Assembly: GCA_019240015.1 (NCBI GenBank)
Contig: JAFAZB010000536.1
Coordinates: forward strand, 1 to 5,560
Source: Solirubrobacterales bacterium
Lineage (GTDB): Bacteria; Actinomycetota; Thermoleophilia; Solirubrobacterales; Solirubrobacteraceae
Length of the DNA: 5,560 bases
Direction of reading: 5' to 3'
The notes beneath the pieces are model-generated. The model was given only the letters and a program-made list of their open reading frames with translations, was not told the origin of the DNA and searched no databases. This document shows, one piece after another, positions 1-5,560 of the stretch; the stretch's first letter is position 1, and each line of letters opens with the position of its first letter. Both the position numbers and the translations under genes were made by a program.

Positions 1-21
1 GTCCAGCTGCTTGAAGTCCAT
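1..21 (-). CDS. Possible 5' end of a minus-strand gene, cut by the window edge
   Basis: Read on the minus strand, an ATG at 21-19 opens a frame that runs off the left edge and gives only MDFKQLD. Every codon after the ATG ends in G or C, as in the real genes here. It would follow the malic enzyme stop on the same strand after 42 nt, which fits an operon. LysR-type regulators often begin with a similar MDxxQL sequence, but seven residues cannot establish a family. No Shine-Dalgarno sits at normal distance; a GGAGGG (plus-strand 50-55) lies about 28 nt upstream, too far for this ATG. Treat it as a tentative start only. Confidence 0.3.
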
Positions 22-63
22 CGCGGCGCAGCGTAACCGGTTTCGAGCACCCTCCGCGTACCC

Positions 64-1383
64 TCAGCCGGTGCTCGGATCGGTCGCGCCGCCGCGCTCG
101 GCGGCCCGCGCAACCGCCTGCGCCACCGCGTCGTGAACCCCCTGATCGAGCGCGTCCGGGACGATCTCATCACCCCGCGCCAGGTCCGCGAGCGCCTCGG
201 CAGCGGCCAGCTTCATCTCCAGCGTGATCGCCGACGCGGCGGCCATCAGCGCGCCCCGGAAGATCCCCGGATAGCCCAGCACGTTGTTGACGCTGCGCCC
301 GTCGGCGGCAAACGCGGCGCCGGCTCGTTCGGTGTCCTCCGGCTCGATCTCCGGGTGCGGGTTGGTGAGCGCCAGGATCACCTGTCCCGGGCGCACCATC
401 GCCGGCTCGATCAGGCCGGCGCGCCCGGTCGTCGCGACCACCACGTCGGACTCGCGGAGCACGTCCTCCATCGTTCCCAGCTCGATCCCCCGGGCGGCCG
501 CCCGCGCGTGAGACGCGGCAAGCGGATCGAAGGCGATCACCCGGCGCGCCCCGCCGTCGACCATCAGCGCGGCGATCCCGAAGCCGGCCGCCCCCAACCC
601 CAGCTGGCCGACCGTCGCCGAGCGCAGCTCGACTCCCGCCCGTCGGCAGGCCACGATCGCGGCTGCGAGCGTCACCACGGCGGTCCCGTGAACATCGTCG
701 TGCATCACCGGCTGGTCGAGCCGCTCGATCAGCTGCCGCTCGATCTCGAAGCACTCGGGCGTCGAGATGTCCTCGAGATGGATCCCGCCGAACGTGGGAG
801 CGATCCGGACGACCGTCTCCACGAACGTGTCCACGTCGGTGGCGTCGACCAGGATCGGCATCGCGGACAGTCCGGCGAACTGTCGGTAGAACACGGCCTT
901 GCCCTCCATCACCGGCATCGCCGCCGTCGGGCCGATGTTGCCGAGCCCCAACACCCGGGTGCCGTTCGTGCAGATCGCGACGCTGCGGGAGATCATCGTG
1001 TAGCGCGTCGCGAGCGACGGCTCCCCCGCGATCGCCGCGCACACCCTGGCCACCCCGGGGGTGTACACGTCGCGCATCTCCTGCACGGTGCGGACCGGGC
1101 GAACGGCGCCGATCTCAAGCTTGCCGCCCTCGTGGCGGATCAGCGCTCGGTCCTGATGCCAGAGCACCCGCACTCCATCGAGCGCCTCGATCAACTGGGC
1201 GATGCGGGCCGCCTGGTCGCCGTCGCGGATCTCCACCGTGATCTCGCGGACGGCGGTCTCGCGTCCCAGCGAGACGGTTACCAGGTCGCCGATCAGCCCT
1301 TCGCCTTGCGCGATCGCGGTGACCACCCGTGCGAGCTGACCGGGACGGTGTGGAATCTCGACGCGATAGGTACAGTCGAGCAC
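64..1383 (-). CDS. ACT-domain malic enzyme (NAD-type, malate to pyruvate)
   Basis: This is a cytosolic malic enzyme of 439 residues, expected to decarboxylate malate oxidatively to pyruvate and CO2 with NAD(P)+. Residues 1-80 look like an ACT domain (YRVEIPHRPGQLARVVTAIA), a ligand-sensing module, so allosteric control is likely. The malic N-terminal domain follows with YTPGVA (Tyr107), LGLGNIGP (145-152), VMEGKA (catalytic Lys162), HLEDI (metal-binding Glu204 and Asp205) and HDDVHGTA (228-235). The NAD-binding domain has GLGAAG (262-267), and Asp286 at the end of the second strand suggests NAD rather than NADP. LTNPHPE (339-345) and NNVLGYPGIFRGAL (366-379) are also family signatures. The start is GTG at 1383-1381; the ACT strand begins right after it and no better start exists. 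A weak GGGAAG lies about 11 nt upstream. Family motifs usually read TDG and HDDQHG, whereas this protein has TNG (139-141) and HDDVHG. It is transcribed divergently from the reductase gene. The enzyme call is firm; the cofactor is inference. Confidence 0.95.
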   Translation of the reverse strand: MLDCTYRVEIPHRPGQLARVVTAIAQGEGLIGDLVTVSLGRETAVREITVEIRDGDQAARIAQLIEALDGVRVLWHQDRALIRHEGGKLEIGAVRPVRTVQEMRDVYTPGVARVCAAIAGEPSLATRYTMISRSVAICTNGTRVLGLGNIGPTAAMPVMEGKAVFYRQFAGLSAMPILVDATDVDTFVETVVRIAPTFGGIHLEDISTPECFEIERQLIERLDQPVMHDDVHGTAVVTLAAAIVACRRAGVELRSATVGQLGLGAAGFGIAALMVDGGARRVIAFDPLAASHARAAARGIELGTMEDVLRESDVVVATTGRAGLIEPAMVRPGQVILALTNPHPEIEPEDTERAGAAFAADGRSVNNVLGYPGIFRGALMAAASAITLEMKLAAAEALADLARGDEIVPDALDQGVHDAVAQAVARAAERGGATDPSTG

Positions 1384-1421
1384 TGCCCGGGTTGCTTCCC
1401 GGCTGCTAGGTTCGGGTAACG
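1384..1421. promoter_or_regulatory. Divergent promoter gap with inverted repeat
   Basis: These 38 bp separate the malic enzyme and reductase genes, which point away from each other, so both promoters must lie here or reach into the coding ends. An inverted repeat, CCGGG (1387-1391) and CCCGG (1398-1402) around a 6-nt loop, sits in the middle and could be an operator. It is short and GC-only, so chance is possible in this genome. No clear -10 for the malic enzyme was found. Confidence 0.4.
1407..1412 (+). promoter_or_regulatory. Candidate -10 element (TAGGTT) for the reductase gene
   Basis: TAGGTT fits the actinobacterial TANNNT -10 pattern and ends 9 nt before the GTG at 1422. Transcription starting 7-10 nt downstream would begin at or just before the start codon, giving a leaderless or nearly leaderless mRNA, which is common in actinobacteria. 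This agrees with the lack of a good Shine-Dalgarno before 1422. No convincing -35 is visible. Confidence 0.35.
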
Positions 1422-2168
1422 GTGCAATTCCGTCAGCTGCTCCCGAGCCCTGACACGGTCGAGCTAGCGCAGCTGCTGGCCGAGCTCGAGCTTGGCCAGG
1501 ATGGCGCGGCGCAACGGCCCCTCACGGTCGCCAACTTCGTCGCCAGCGCCGACGGCCGGGCGGCCTTCCAGGGCCGCTCGGGAGCGCTCGGAGACGACGG
1601 AGACCAGGCTCTGTTCAAGGGCCTGCGAACCATCGTCGACGCGGTGATGGTCGGCACCGGGACGCTGCGCGCGGAGCGCTACGGGCGGATGATCTCCGAC
1701 CCCGACGCCCGACGGCGGCGAACGGAGCGAGGTCTGGCCCCCGAGCCGATCGCGTGCATCGTCACCCGCAGCGGCGCGGTACCCACCGACACGCCGCTGT
1801 TCCAGCAGCGCGAGGCCAGGATCGTGGTCTTCAGTCCCAGTGAGCTGGACGATCGGGAAGCGTCGGCGGCGGTCGAGCTCGTGCGGCTCGATCCCGGCGA
1901 GCTGACGCTGACCACGGTGCTCAGACACCTGCGCTCACAGCTCGGGATCGGCTCGCTGCTGTGCGAGGGAGGGCCCACGCTGTTGGGTGCGCTGATCCTC
2001 GAGCGGCTGCTCGACGAGCTGTTTCTGACGATCGCCCCGAAGCTGGTCGGCGGTGGCACCAGCCCCACGATCTCGAGCGGCCCGGAGCTGCCGGAGCCCC
2101 AGCCGCTTGCGCTGCGGTCGCTGCTGGAGCGTCACGGGTCGTTGTTCCTGCGCTATTCGCTGCGCTAG
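1422..2168 (+). CDS. Stand-alone RibD C-terminal domain reductase (pyrimidine reductase / DHFR-like)
   Basis: A 248-residue cytosolic protein made almost only of the RibD_C/dihydrofolate-reductase-like fold. The N-terminal strand and loop LTVANFVASADGRAA (34-48) are typical of the family, followed by DAVMVGTGTLRAERYG (73-88) for the nucleotide/substrate site. The C-terminal part has LLCEGGPTLLGALI (179-192), the family's NADPH-site glycine motif, and DELFLTIAPKLVGG (198-211). The zinc deaminase domain of bifunctional RibD is absent. The closest known type is the actinobacterial stand-alone RibD-like protein represented by M. tuberculosis Rv2671, for which DHFR-like activity has been reported. 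The true substrate (5-amino-6-ribosylamino-uracil phosphate, dihydrofolate or another) cannot be read from the sequence. The start is GTG with no strong ribosome site, possibly leaderless. Its stop lies 40 bp before egtB on the same strand, so co-transcription is plausible. The family is confident; the substrate is not. Confidence 0.9.
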   Translation: MQFRQLLPSPDTVELAQLLAELELGQDGAAQRPLTVANFVASADGRAAFQGRSGALGDDGDQALFKGLRTIVDAVMVGTGTLRAERYGRMISDPDARRRRTERGLAPEPIACIVTRSGAVPTDTPLFQQREARIVVFSPSELDDREASAAVELVRLDPGELTLTTVLRHLRSQLGIGSLLCEGGPTLLGALILERLLDELFLTIAPKLVGGGTSPTISSGPELPEPQPLALRSLLERHGSLFLRYSLR

Positions 2169-2208
2169 CGAATCCGTATCCCGGCTTCAGGGCGCGTTCA
2201 GCTTCGGG
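2169..2208 (+). promoter_or_regulatory. Short gap before egtB with TTCAG direct repeat
   Basis: The 40 bp between the reductase and egtB contain TTCAG twice (2186-2190 and 2197-2201), 11 bp apart, about one helical turn. A weak stem could pair CCCG (2180-2183) with CGGG (2205-2208). GACAAT (2213-2218) just downstream resembles a -10 and ends 8 nt before the alternative egtB ATG at 2227. A promoter inside the block is therefore possible, but none of these signals is strong. Confidence 0.2.
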
Positions 2209-3546
2209 ATGGGACAATGGGGGTCGATGGGCAGCTCGACTGCAGCCGGGGCGGACTCGATCATCCAGCAGAGGATCGAGGCACTCCAGGAGGCGCGCGA
2301 GCGCACCCTGGCGCTGGTCGCCTCGGTGTCGGACCGAGACCTGGAGCGAGTGCATTCGCCGCTGATGAGCCCGCTGGTCTGGGACCTGGGCCACATCGCC
2401 GCGTTCGAGGATCTGTGGCTGGTTCACCGGTTCGGCCGTCGGCCCCTGCTGCGCGACGATCTGGCCGATGTCTACGACGCGTTCGAGACGCCGCGCGCCG
2501 AGCGCGGTGAGCTTCCGTTTCTGCGCCCCGCGGGCGCGCGGGAGTATCTCGAGGAAGTGCGAGGCCGGACGCTCGCGGTGATCGAGCAGTTGGGGATCGG
2601 CGACGGAGTCGTGCACGAGATGGTGCTCAGGCACGAGCACCAGCACAACGAGACGATGCTCCAGACGCTCCAGCTGGCGCGACTTCACGGCTACGAACCG
2701 GTGGGCGGAGACCGCGCCGACGGCGCCACCGGGGCGCAGGCGCCGGCCGACGGCGCCACCGGGCTCGAGCTGCTCGAGATCCCTGCTGGACCGTGCACGA
2801 TCGGCTCCTCGGGGCACGGCTTCTCCTATGACAACGAGCGCCCCCGGCATCGCACCGATGTGCGCGACTACCTGATCGGACGCACCCCGATCACCAACGC
2901 CAGCTATCTGACGTTTGTCGAGGGAGGCGGCTATCGGCGCCGCGAGTGGTGGTCTGACGAGGGGTGGTCCTGGAAGGAGCAGTACGACATCACGAGACCG
3001 GCCGGTTGGACGGCGGATCTCAGCGCCGAGTGGCGCTTGTCGAAGCTGGAGCCACTTCACCCCCAGAGGCCCGTCGTGCACGTCTCCTGGTTCGAGGCCG
3101 ACGCCTTCGCCCGCGCGCACGGCCTCCGACTCCCCACCGAACCCGAATGGGAGAAGGCGGCGACCTGGGACCAGGAGCGGGGTTGCGCCCGACGCTATCC
3201 CTGGGGGGAAGAAGCTCCGCGAGCCGGCTTGCATGCCAACCTCGATCAGCTGGCGGGCGGCCCCGAGCCGGTCGACGCTCACCCCCAGGGCGACTCCGGG
3301 TACGGCGCCAAAGGGATGCTCGGCGACGTGTGGGAGTGGACCGCCAGCCAGTTCGGCGGTTATCCCGGCTTCTCCGCGCATCCCTACCGGGAGTATTCGG
3401 AGGTCTTCTTCGGGCGGGAGTACAAGGTGCTGCGCGGAGGATCGTGGGCCACACGCGCGCGCGTCGTCAGCGGCAGCTTCCGCAACTGGGACTATCCGCA
3501 GCGCCGCCAGATCTTCTCCGGCCTGCGGGTCGCCAAGGACGCGTGA
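2209..3546 (+). CDS. egtB: Ergothioneine sulfoxide synthase EgtB
   Basis: A non-heme iron enzyme (445 residues from this start) that joins hercynine to a cysteine thiol using O2, giving the sulfoxide precursor of ergothioneine. The N-terminal DinB-like domain (about 15-160) carries the three iron ligands: His62 in WDLGHIA, and His142 and His146 in HEHQHNE. A linker (about 165-187) holds a tandem repeat. The C-terminal FGE/formylglycine-type domain (about 188-445) has LRLPTEPEWEKAA (306-318), GDVWEWTAS (372-380), PYREYSEVFFG (392-402) and LRGGSWATR (408-416). NWDYPQRRQIFSGLR (426-440) matches the loop whose Trp-Asp and Arg bind substrate in the mycobacterial enzyme, so gamma-glutamylcysteine is the expected thiol donor. 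The start is uncertain: ATG 2209 or ATG 2227 (439 residues) both fit, neither has a good ribosome site, and the six extra residues are not conserved features. It is followed by egtD after one base. Function is confident; thiol choice is inference from the motif. Confidence 0.96.
   Translation: MGQWGSMGSSTAAGADSIIQQRIEALQEARERTLALVASVSDRDLERVHSPLMSPLVWDLGHIAAFEDLWLVHRFGRRPLLRDDLADVYDAFETPRAERGELPFLRPAGAREYLEEVRGRTLAVIEQLGIGDGVVHEMVLRHEHQHNETMLQTLQLARLHGYEPVGGDRADGATGAQAPADGATGLELLEIPAGPCTIGSSGHGFSYDNERPRHRTDVRDYLIGRTPITNASYLTFVEGGGYRRREWWSDEGWSWKEQYDITRPAGWTADLSAEWRLSKLEPLHPQRPVVHVSWFEADAFARAHGLRLPTEPEWEKAATWDQERGCARRYPWGEEAPRAGLHANLDQLAGGPEPVDAHPQGDSGYGAKGMLGDVWEWTASQFGGYPGFSAHPYREYSEVFFGREYKVLRGGSWATRARVVSGSFRNWDYPQRRQIFSGLRVAKDA
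2716..2763 (+). repeat. Perfect 18-bp direct repeat inside egtB linker
   Basis: GCCGACGGCGCCACCGGG occurs at 2716-2733 and again at 2746-2763, exactly 30 bp apart. Both copies are in the egtB reading frame and encode ADGATG twice (residues 170-175 and 180-185), separated by AQAP. The repeat lies in the linker between the DinB-like and FGE-like domains, where small in-frame expansions are tolerated. It looks like a 10-codon duplication with later divergence of the spacer. Confidence 0.85.
3535..3539 (+). promoter_or_regulatory. egtD: Ribosome binding site for egtD (AAGGA)
   Basis: AAGGA lies 8 nt before the ATG at 3548, inside the last codons of egtB. It is one of the better Shine-Dalgarno matches in the window and fixes the egtD start immediately after the egtB stop. 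Confidence 0.6.
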
Positions 3547-3547
3547 G

Positions 3548-4546
3548 ATGCGCTCGGTGCTCCAGACCGATGAGATCCGGATCGACTCGTGGCTGTCCGA
3601 GGCGGAGGAGCGATGCCTGGCCAACGACGTGCTCGACGGCCTCACGCGACCGTTCAAGGAGCTCGCTCCAAAGCACTTCTACGACGCCCGCGGCTCCGAG
3701 CTGTTCGAGCAGATCTGCGAGCTGCCGGAGTACTACCCGACCCGCGCCGAGACCGAGATCCTCACCAGCTGCGCTCCGGAGATCGTGCGCCGCACGGGGG
3801 CTGGGGAGCTGGTCGAGCTTGGCTGCGGCGCGACGGACAAGGCGCGGCTGCTGCTCGACGCGATGGATCATGCCGGGACGCTGTGCCGCTACGTCCCGCT
3901 CGACGTCTCCGAGAGCGTGGTCGAGGAGGCCGCGCGGGAGCTCGTCGAGAGCTACGACGGCTTGAAGGTGTACGGCGTGATCGGCGACTTCGAGCGCCAC
4001 CTGGAGCGGATTCCGCCCGGCGCTGGGAGCGCTCGTCTGATCGCTTTGCTCGGCGGCACGATCGGCAACTTCCCCCCTGGCACGCGACGGGCGCTGCTGC
4101 GCAAGATCGGCGCGCTGCTGGGGCCGCGCGACCGGCTGCTGCTGGGCACCGACCTGGTCAAGGATCCCGCGATCATCGAAGCGGCATACGACGACCGGGA
4201 GGGCATCACCGCGGAGTTCAACCGCAACGTGCTGCACGTGATCAATCGTGAGCTCGACGCAGACTTCTCGCCGCATGGCTTCGACCACGTGGCGTACTAC
4301 GACCGGCGGCACGAATGGGTCGAGATGCGGCTGCGAGCGATCCGCCCGTGCAGCGTGCTGATCGCCGACCTCGGCCTGCGGGTCGAGTTTGCGGCCGGCG
4401 AGGAGCTGCGGACCGAGATCAGCGCCAAGTTCACCCGCCCGCGCCTGGAGGCGGACTTCGAGGCCGCCGGGCTGGCGCTCGATCGCTGGTTCACCGACGA
4501 GCAGCAGCGCTTCGCGGTCTCGCTGGCCAGCCGCGCCGAGGCCTGA
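3548..4546 (+). CDS. egtD: L-histidine N-alpha-methyltransferase EgtD
   Basis: A cytosolic SAM-dependent enzyme of 332 residues that trimethylates the histidine amino group to hercynine, the first committed step of ergothioneine synthesis; length is close to the mycobacterial enzyme (about 320). The open frame extends far upstream through egtB, but homology begins at this ATG. Visible family features are KHFYDARGSELFEQI (42-56), LPEYYPTRAE (59-68), the SAM loop ELGCGATDKAR (90-100), PLDVS (117-121), LLGGTIGNFPP (167-177), AAYDD (212-216), WVEMRL (257-262) and the C-terminal TEISAKF (289-295). By analogy with the M. smegmatis structure, Tyr63, Asn174, Tyr214, Glu290 and Ser292 should hold histidine, and Lys98 and Asp119 should contact SAM; all are present. 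One base separates the egtB stop from this ATG, so translational coupling is likely. There is no sign of damage. Confidence 0.97.
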   Translation: MRSVLQTDEIRIDSWLSEAEERCLANDVLDGLTRPFKELAPKHFYDARGSELFEQICELPEYYPTRAETEILTSCAPEIVRRTGAGELVELGCGATDKARLLLDAMDHAGTLCRYVPLDVSESVVEEAARELVESYDGLKVYGVIGDFERHLERIPPGAGSARLIALLGGTIGNFPPGTRRALLRKIGALLGPRDRLLLGTDLVKDPAIIEAAYDDREGITAEFNRNVLHVINRELDADFSPHGFDHVAYYDRRHEWVEMRLRAIRPCSVLIADLGLRVEFAAGEELRTEISAKFTRPRLEADFEAAGLALDRWFTDEQQRFAVSLASRAEA

Positions 4547-4552
4547 TCCGGG

Positions 4553-5320
4553 ATGCAGATCGAAGGTAGTGGGGCGCTCGTCGCCGGCGGCGCATCGGGG
4601 CTCGGCGAGGCCACCGTCCGGCGCCTGCGCGCGCACGGGGCACGCGTCGTGATCGCCGATCGCAACGAGGAGCGGGGGCGCTCGCTGGCGTCCGAGCTCG
4701 GCGCGCAGGTGTCCTTCCAGCCCACCGACGTGACCGACCCGGCGGCGGTCCAGGGGGCGGTCAAGGCAGCCGCGGGCCAGCCGGGCGGACTGCGGATCTC
4801 GGTCTGTTGCGCCGGCGTCGGCTGGGGCGAGCGGGTCGCCGGCAAGCGTGGCGCCCACCAGCTCGAGCCGTTCGAGACAGTCATCAGGGTCAACCTGCTC
4901 GGCACCTTCAACGTCCTTCGCCTCGCCGCGGCGGCGATGCTCGAGAACGAGCCCGCCGCGTCGGGGGAACGGGGTGTGTGCATCAACACCGCCTCGATCG
5001 CGGCGTTCGACGGACAGATCGGTCAGCTCGCCTACGCCGCCTCCAAGGGCGCGATCGTGAGCATGACGTTGCCGGCGGCGCGCGACCTGGCTGGCGCCGG
5101 CATCCGCGTTTGCACGATCGCCCCCGGCACGTTCGAGACGCCGCTACTCGGCGCACTGTCGCCCGAGACGCGGCAGGCGCTCGCCGACGCGATCCCCTTC
5201 CCACGCCGGCTCGGGCGGCCTGAGGAGTTCGCCGCGCTGGTCGGGCAGATGGTCGAGAACGAGATGCTCAACGGCGAGGTCGTGCGGCTCGACGGCGCGC
5301 TGAGAATGCCGCCACGCTGA
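4553..5320 (+). CDS. Short-chain dehydrogenase, HSD10-like (3-hydroxyacyl-CoA dehydrogenase type 2)
   Basis: A classical SDR of 255 residues, full length for the family. The cofactor site is GGASGLG (12-18), and Asp36 at the end of the second strand indicates NAD(H). The catalytic tetrad is Asn114, Ser148 (NTASIA), Tyr161 and Lys165 (YAASK). The segment from INTASIAAFDGQIGQLAYAA (144-163) onward, with TLPAARDLA (172-180), IAPGTFETPLL (189-199), the PFPRRLG loop (215-221) and LNGEVVRLDGALRM (239-252), closely resembles HSD17B10, the mitochondrial 3-hydroxyacyl-CoA/2-methyl-3-hydroxybutyryl-CoA dehydrogenase. The expected role is NAD-linked oxidation of a 3-hydroxyacyl-CoA in fatty acid or branched-chain degradation. 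It starts 6 nt after the egtD stop, with a weak GAGG (4538-4541) as ribosome site, so it probably shares the egt transcript. The adjacent convergent thiolase would catalyse the next step of beta-oxidation. Precise substrate is unknown. Confidence 0.92.
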   Translation: MQIEGSGALVAGGASGLGEATVRRLRAHGARVVIADRNEERGRSLASELGAQVSFQPTDVTDPAAVQGAVKAAAGQPGGLRISVCCAGVGWGERVAGKRGAHQLEPFETVIRVNLLGTFNVLRLAAAAMLENEPAASGERGVCINTASIAAFDGQIGQLAYAASKGAIVSMTLPAARDLAGAGIRVCTIAPGTFETPLLGALSPETRQALADAIPFPRRLGRPEEFAALVGQMVENEMLNGEVVRLDGALRMPPR

Positions 5321-5359
5321 GCTCGCGGGCTCGCTGGGGCGGGCGACCCCTACGCGAGC
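5321..5359. terminator. Possible bidirectional hairpin between convergent genes
   Basis: GCTCGCG (5321-5327) pairs perfectly with CGCGAGC (5353-5359), and within the loop GGGG (5336-5339) can pair with CCCC (5347-5350). The element covers the 29-bp gap between the dehydrogenase and thiolase stops and the thiolase stop codon itself, where a two-way terminator is expected. No T-run follows on either strand, so it is at best a U-poor terminator of the kind proposed for GC-rich actinobacteria. Confidence 0.3.
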
Positions 5360-5560
5360 CGCTCGATCAGCATCGCCTGGCCCATCCCCCCGGCGACGCA
5401 CATCGACTCGATCCCGTAGGTCCCGTCGAGCGTCCGCAGCCCGTTGATCAGCGTGGTCATGATCCGCGCACCGGTCATCCCGAACGGGTGCCCGAGCGCG
5501 ATCGCGCCGCCGAATGGGTTGAGCTTCTCCTCGGGAATCCCGAGCTCTTCCTTGCAGGGG
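5350..5560 (-). CDS. Thiolase (acetyl-CoA C-acyltransferase), C-terminal part, cut by window edge
   Basis: The C-terminal 69 codons plus a TAG stop (5352-5350) of a FadA-type thiolase are visible; the N-terminal bulk, including the nucleophilic cysteine, lies beyond the right edge. The fragment shows NPFGGAIALGHPFGMTGAR, which carries the conserved catalytic histidine of the GHP motif, and ESMCVAGGMGQAMLIERL, with the second active-site cysteine in the CxxGGxG signature. Family members are about 390-400 residues, so roughly one sixth is seen. The sequence resembles degradative actinobacterial thiolases that cleave 3-ketoacyl-CoA, which fits the convergent hydroxyacyl-CoA dehydrogenase-like neighbour. 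The opposite orientation means the two are not in one operon. Substrate length cannot be judged from this part. Confidence 0.93.
   Translation of the reverse strand, partial: PCKEELGIPEEKLNPFGGAIALGHPFGMTGARIMTTLINGLRTLDGTYGIESMCVAGGMGQAMLIERLA

Noticed and set aside
1..36. A plus-strand frame ending in TAA at 34-36 as the tail of a gene entering from the left
   Set aside because: Eleven codons (VQLLEVHRGAA) with several A/T-ending codons match nothing; the minus-strand start at 21 has better codon use, though neither is proven.
133..1419. A 428-codon plus-strand frame opposite the malic enzyme
   Set aside because: The minus-strand reading has complete malic enzyme motifs; the plus-strand translation is dominated by Arg, His, Asp and Gly and resembles nothing.
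2053..2208. Longer egtB start overlapping the reductase gene
   Set aside because: The upstream residues are an Arg/Ser/Cys-rich reading of the reductase gene in another frame; EgtB-like sequence begins after 2227.
2915..3547. Upstream extension of the egtD frame into egtB
   Set aside because: The extension is an Arg/Ser/Pro-rich out-of-frame reading of egtB; EgtD homology starts at the ATG at 3548, which has AAGGA upstream.
1921..3657. A 578-codon open frame on the minus strand across the reductase and egtB
   Set aside because: It is antisense to two clear enzymes, rich in Arg, Gly and Pro, and shows no family motif. Long antisense frames are expected in GC-rich genes.
3467..4858. A 463-codon minus-strand frame opposite egtD and the SDR
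   Set aside because: Antisense shadow crossing two well-supported genes and lacking recognisable domains.

Overview
The window is GC-rich, with coding third positions mostly G or C, tightly packed genes, frequent GTG starts and weak Shine-Dalgarno sequences. Together with an actinobacterial-type ergothioneine gene pair, a stand-alone RibD C-terminal reductase and a FadA-type thiolase, this points to an actinomycete. A deep-branching lineage such as Thermoleophilia/Solirubrobacterales is possible, but that placement is inference. No mobile element, CRISPR array, tRNA or rRNA is visible.

Layout: (1) The left edge probably holds the first codons of a minus-strand gene. (2) Positions 64-1383 on the minus strand encode an ACT-domain NAD-type malic enzyme. 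(3) A 38-bp divergent gap carries a small inverted repeat and a candidate -10 element for the plus-strand block. (4) The plus-strand block runs 1422-5320. It holds a RibD_C/DHFR-like reductase, then egtB (sulfoxide synthase), egtD (histidine methyltransferase; one base separates the egtB stop from the egtD start) and an HSD10-like short-chain dehydrogenase starting 6 nt after egtD. (5) After 29 bp, a convergent minus-strand thiolase enters from the right edge; only its C-terminal 69 codons are visible.

Function: EgtD trimethylates histidine to hercynine. EgtB then forms the C-S bond between hercynine and, judging from its C-terminal NWDYPxRR motif, gamma-glutamylcysteine. The egtA, egtC and egtE steps are not encoded here and must be elsewhere or supplied by other enzymes. 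The RibD_C protein, the dehydrogenase and the thiolase look like central flavin/folate-type and acyl-CoA metabolism. Their link to ergothioneine is positional only. I do not see a convincing new system. The most useful points are the compact egtB-egtD pair, its co-directional neighbours, a tandem repeat in the EgtB linker and unusual residues in the malic enzyme.
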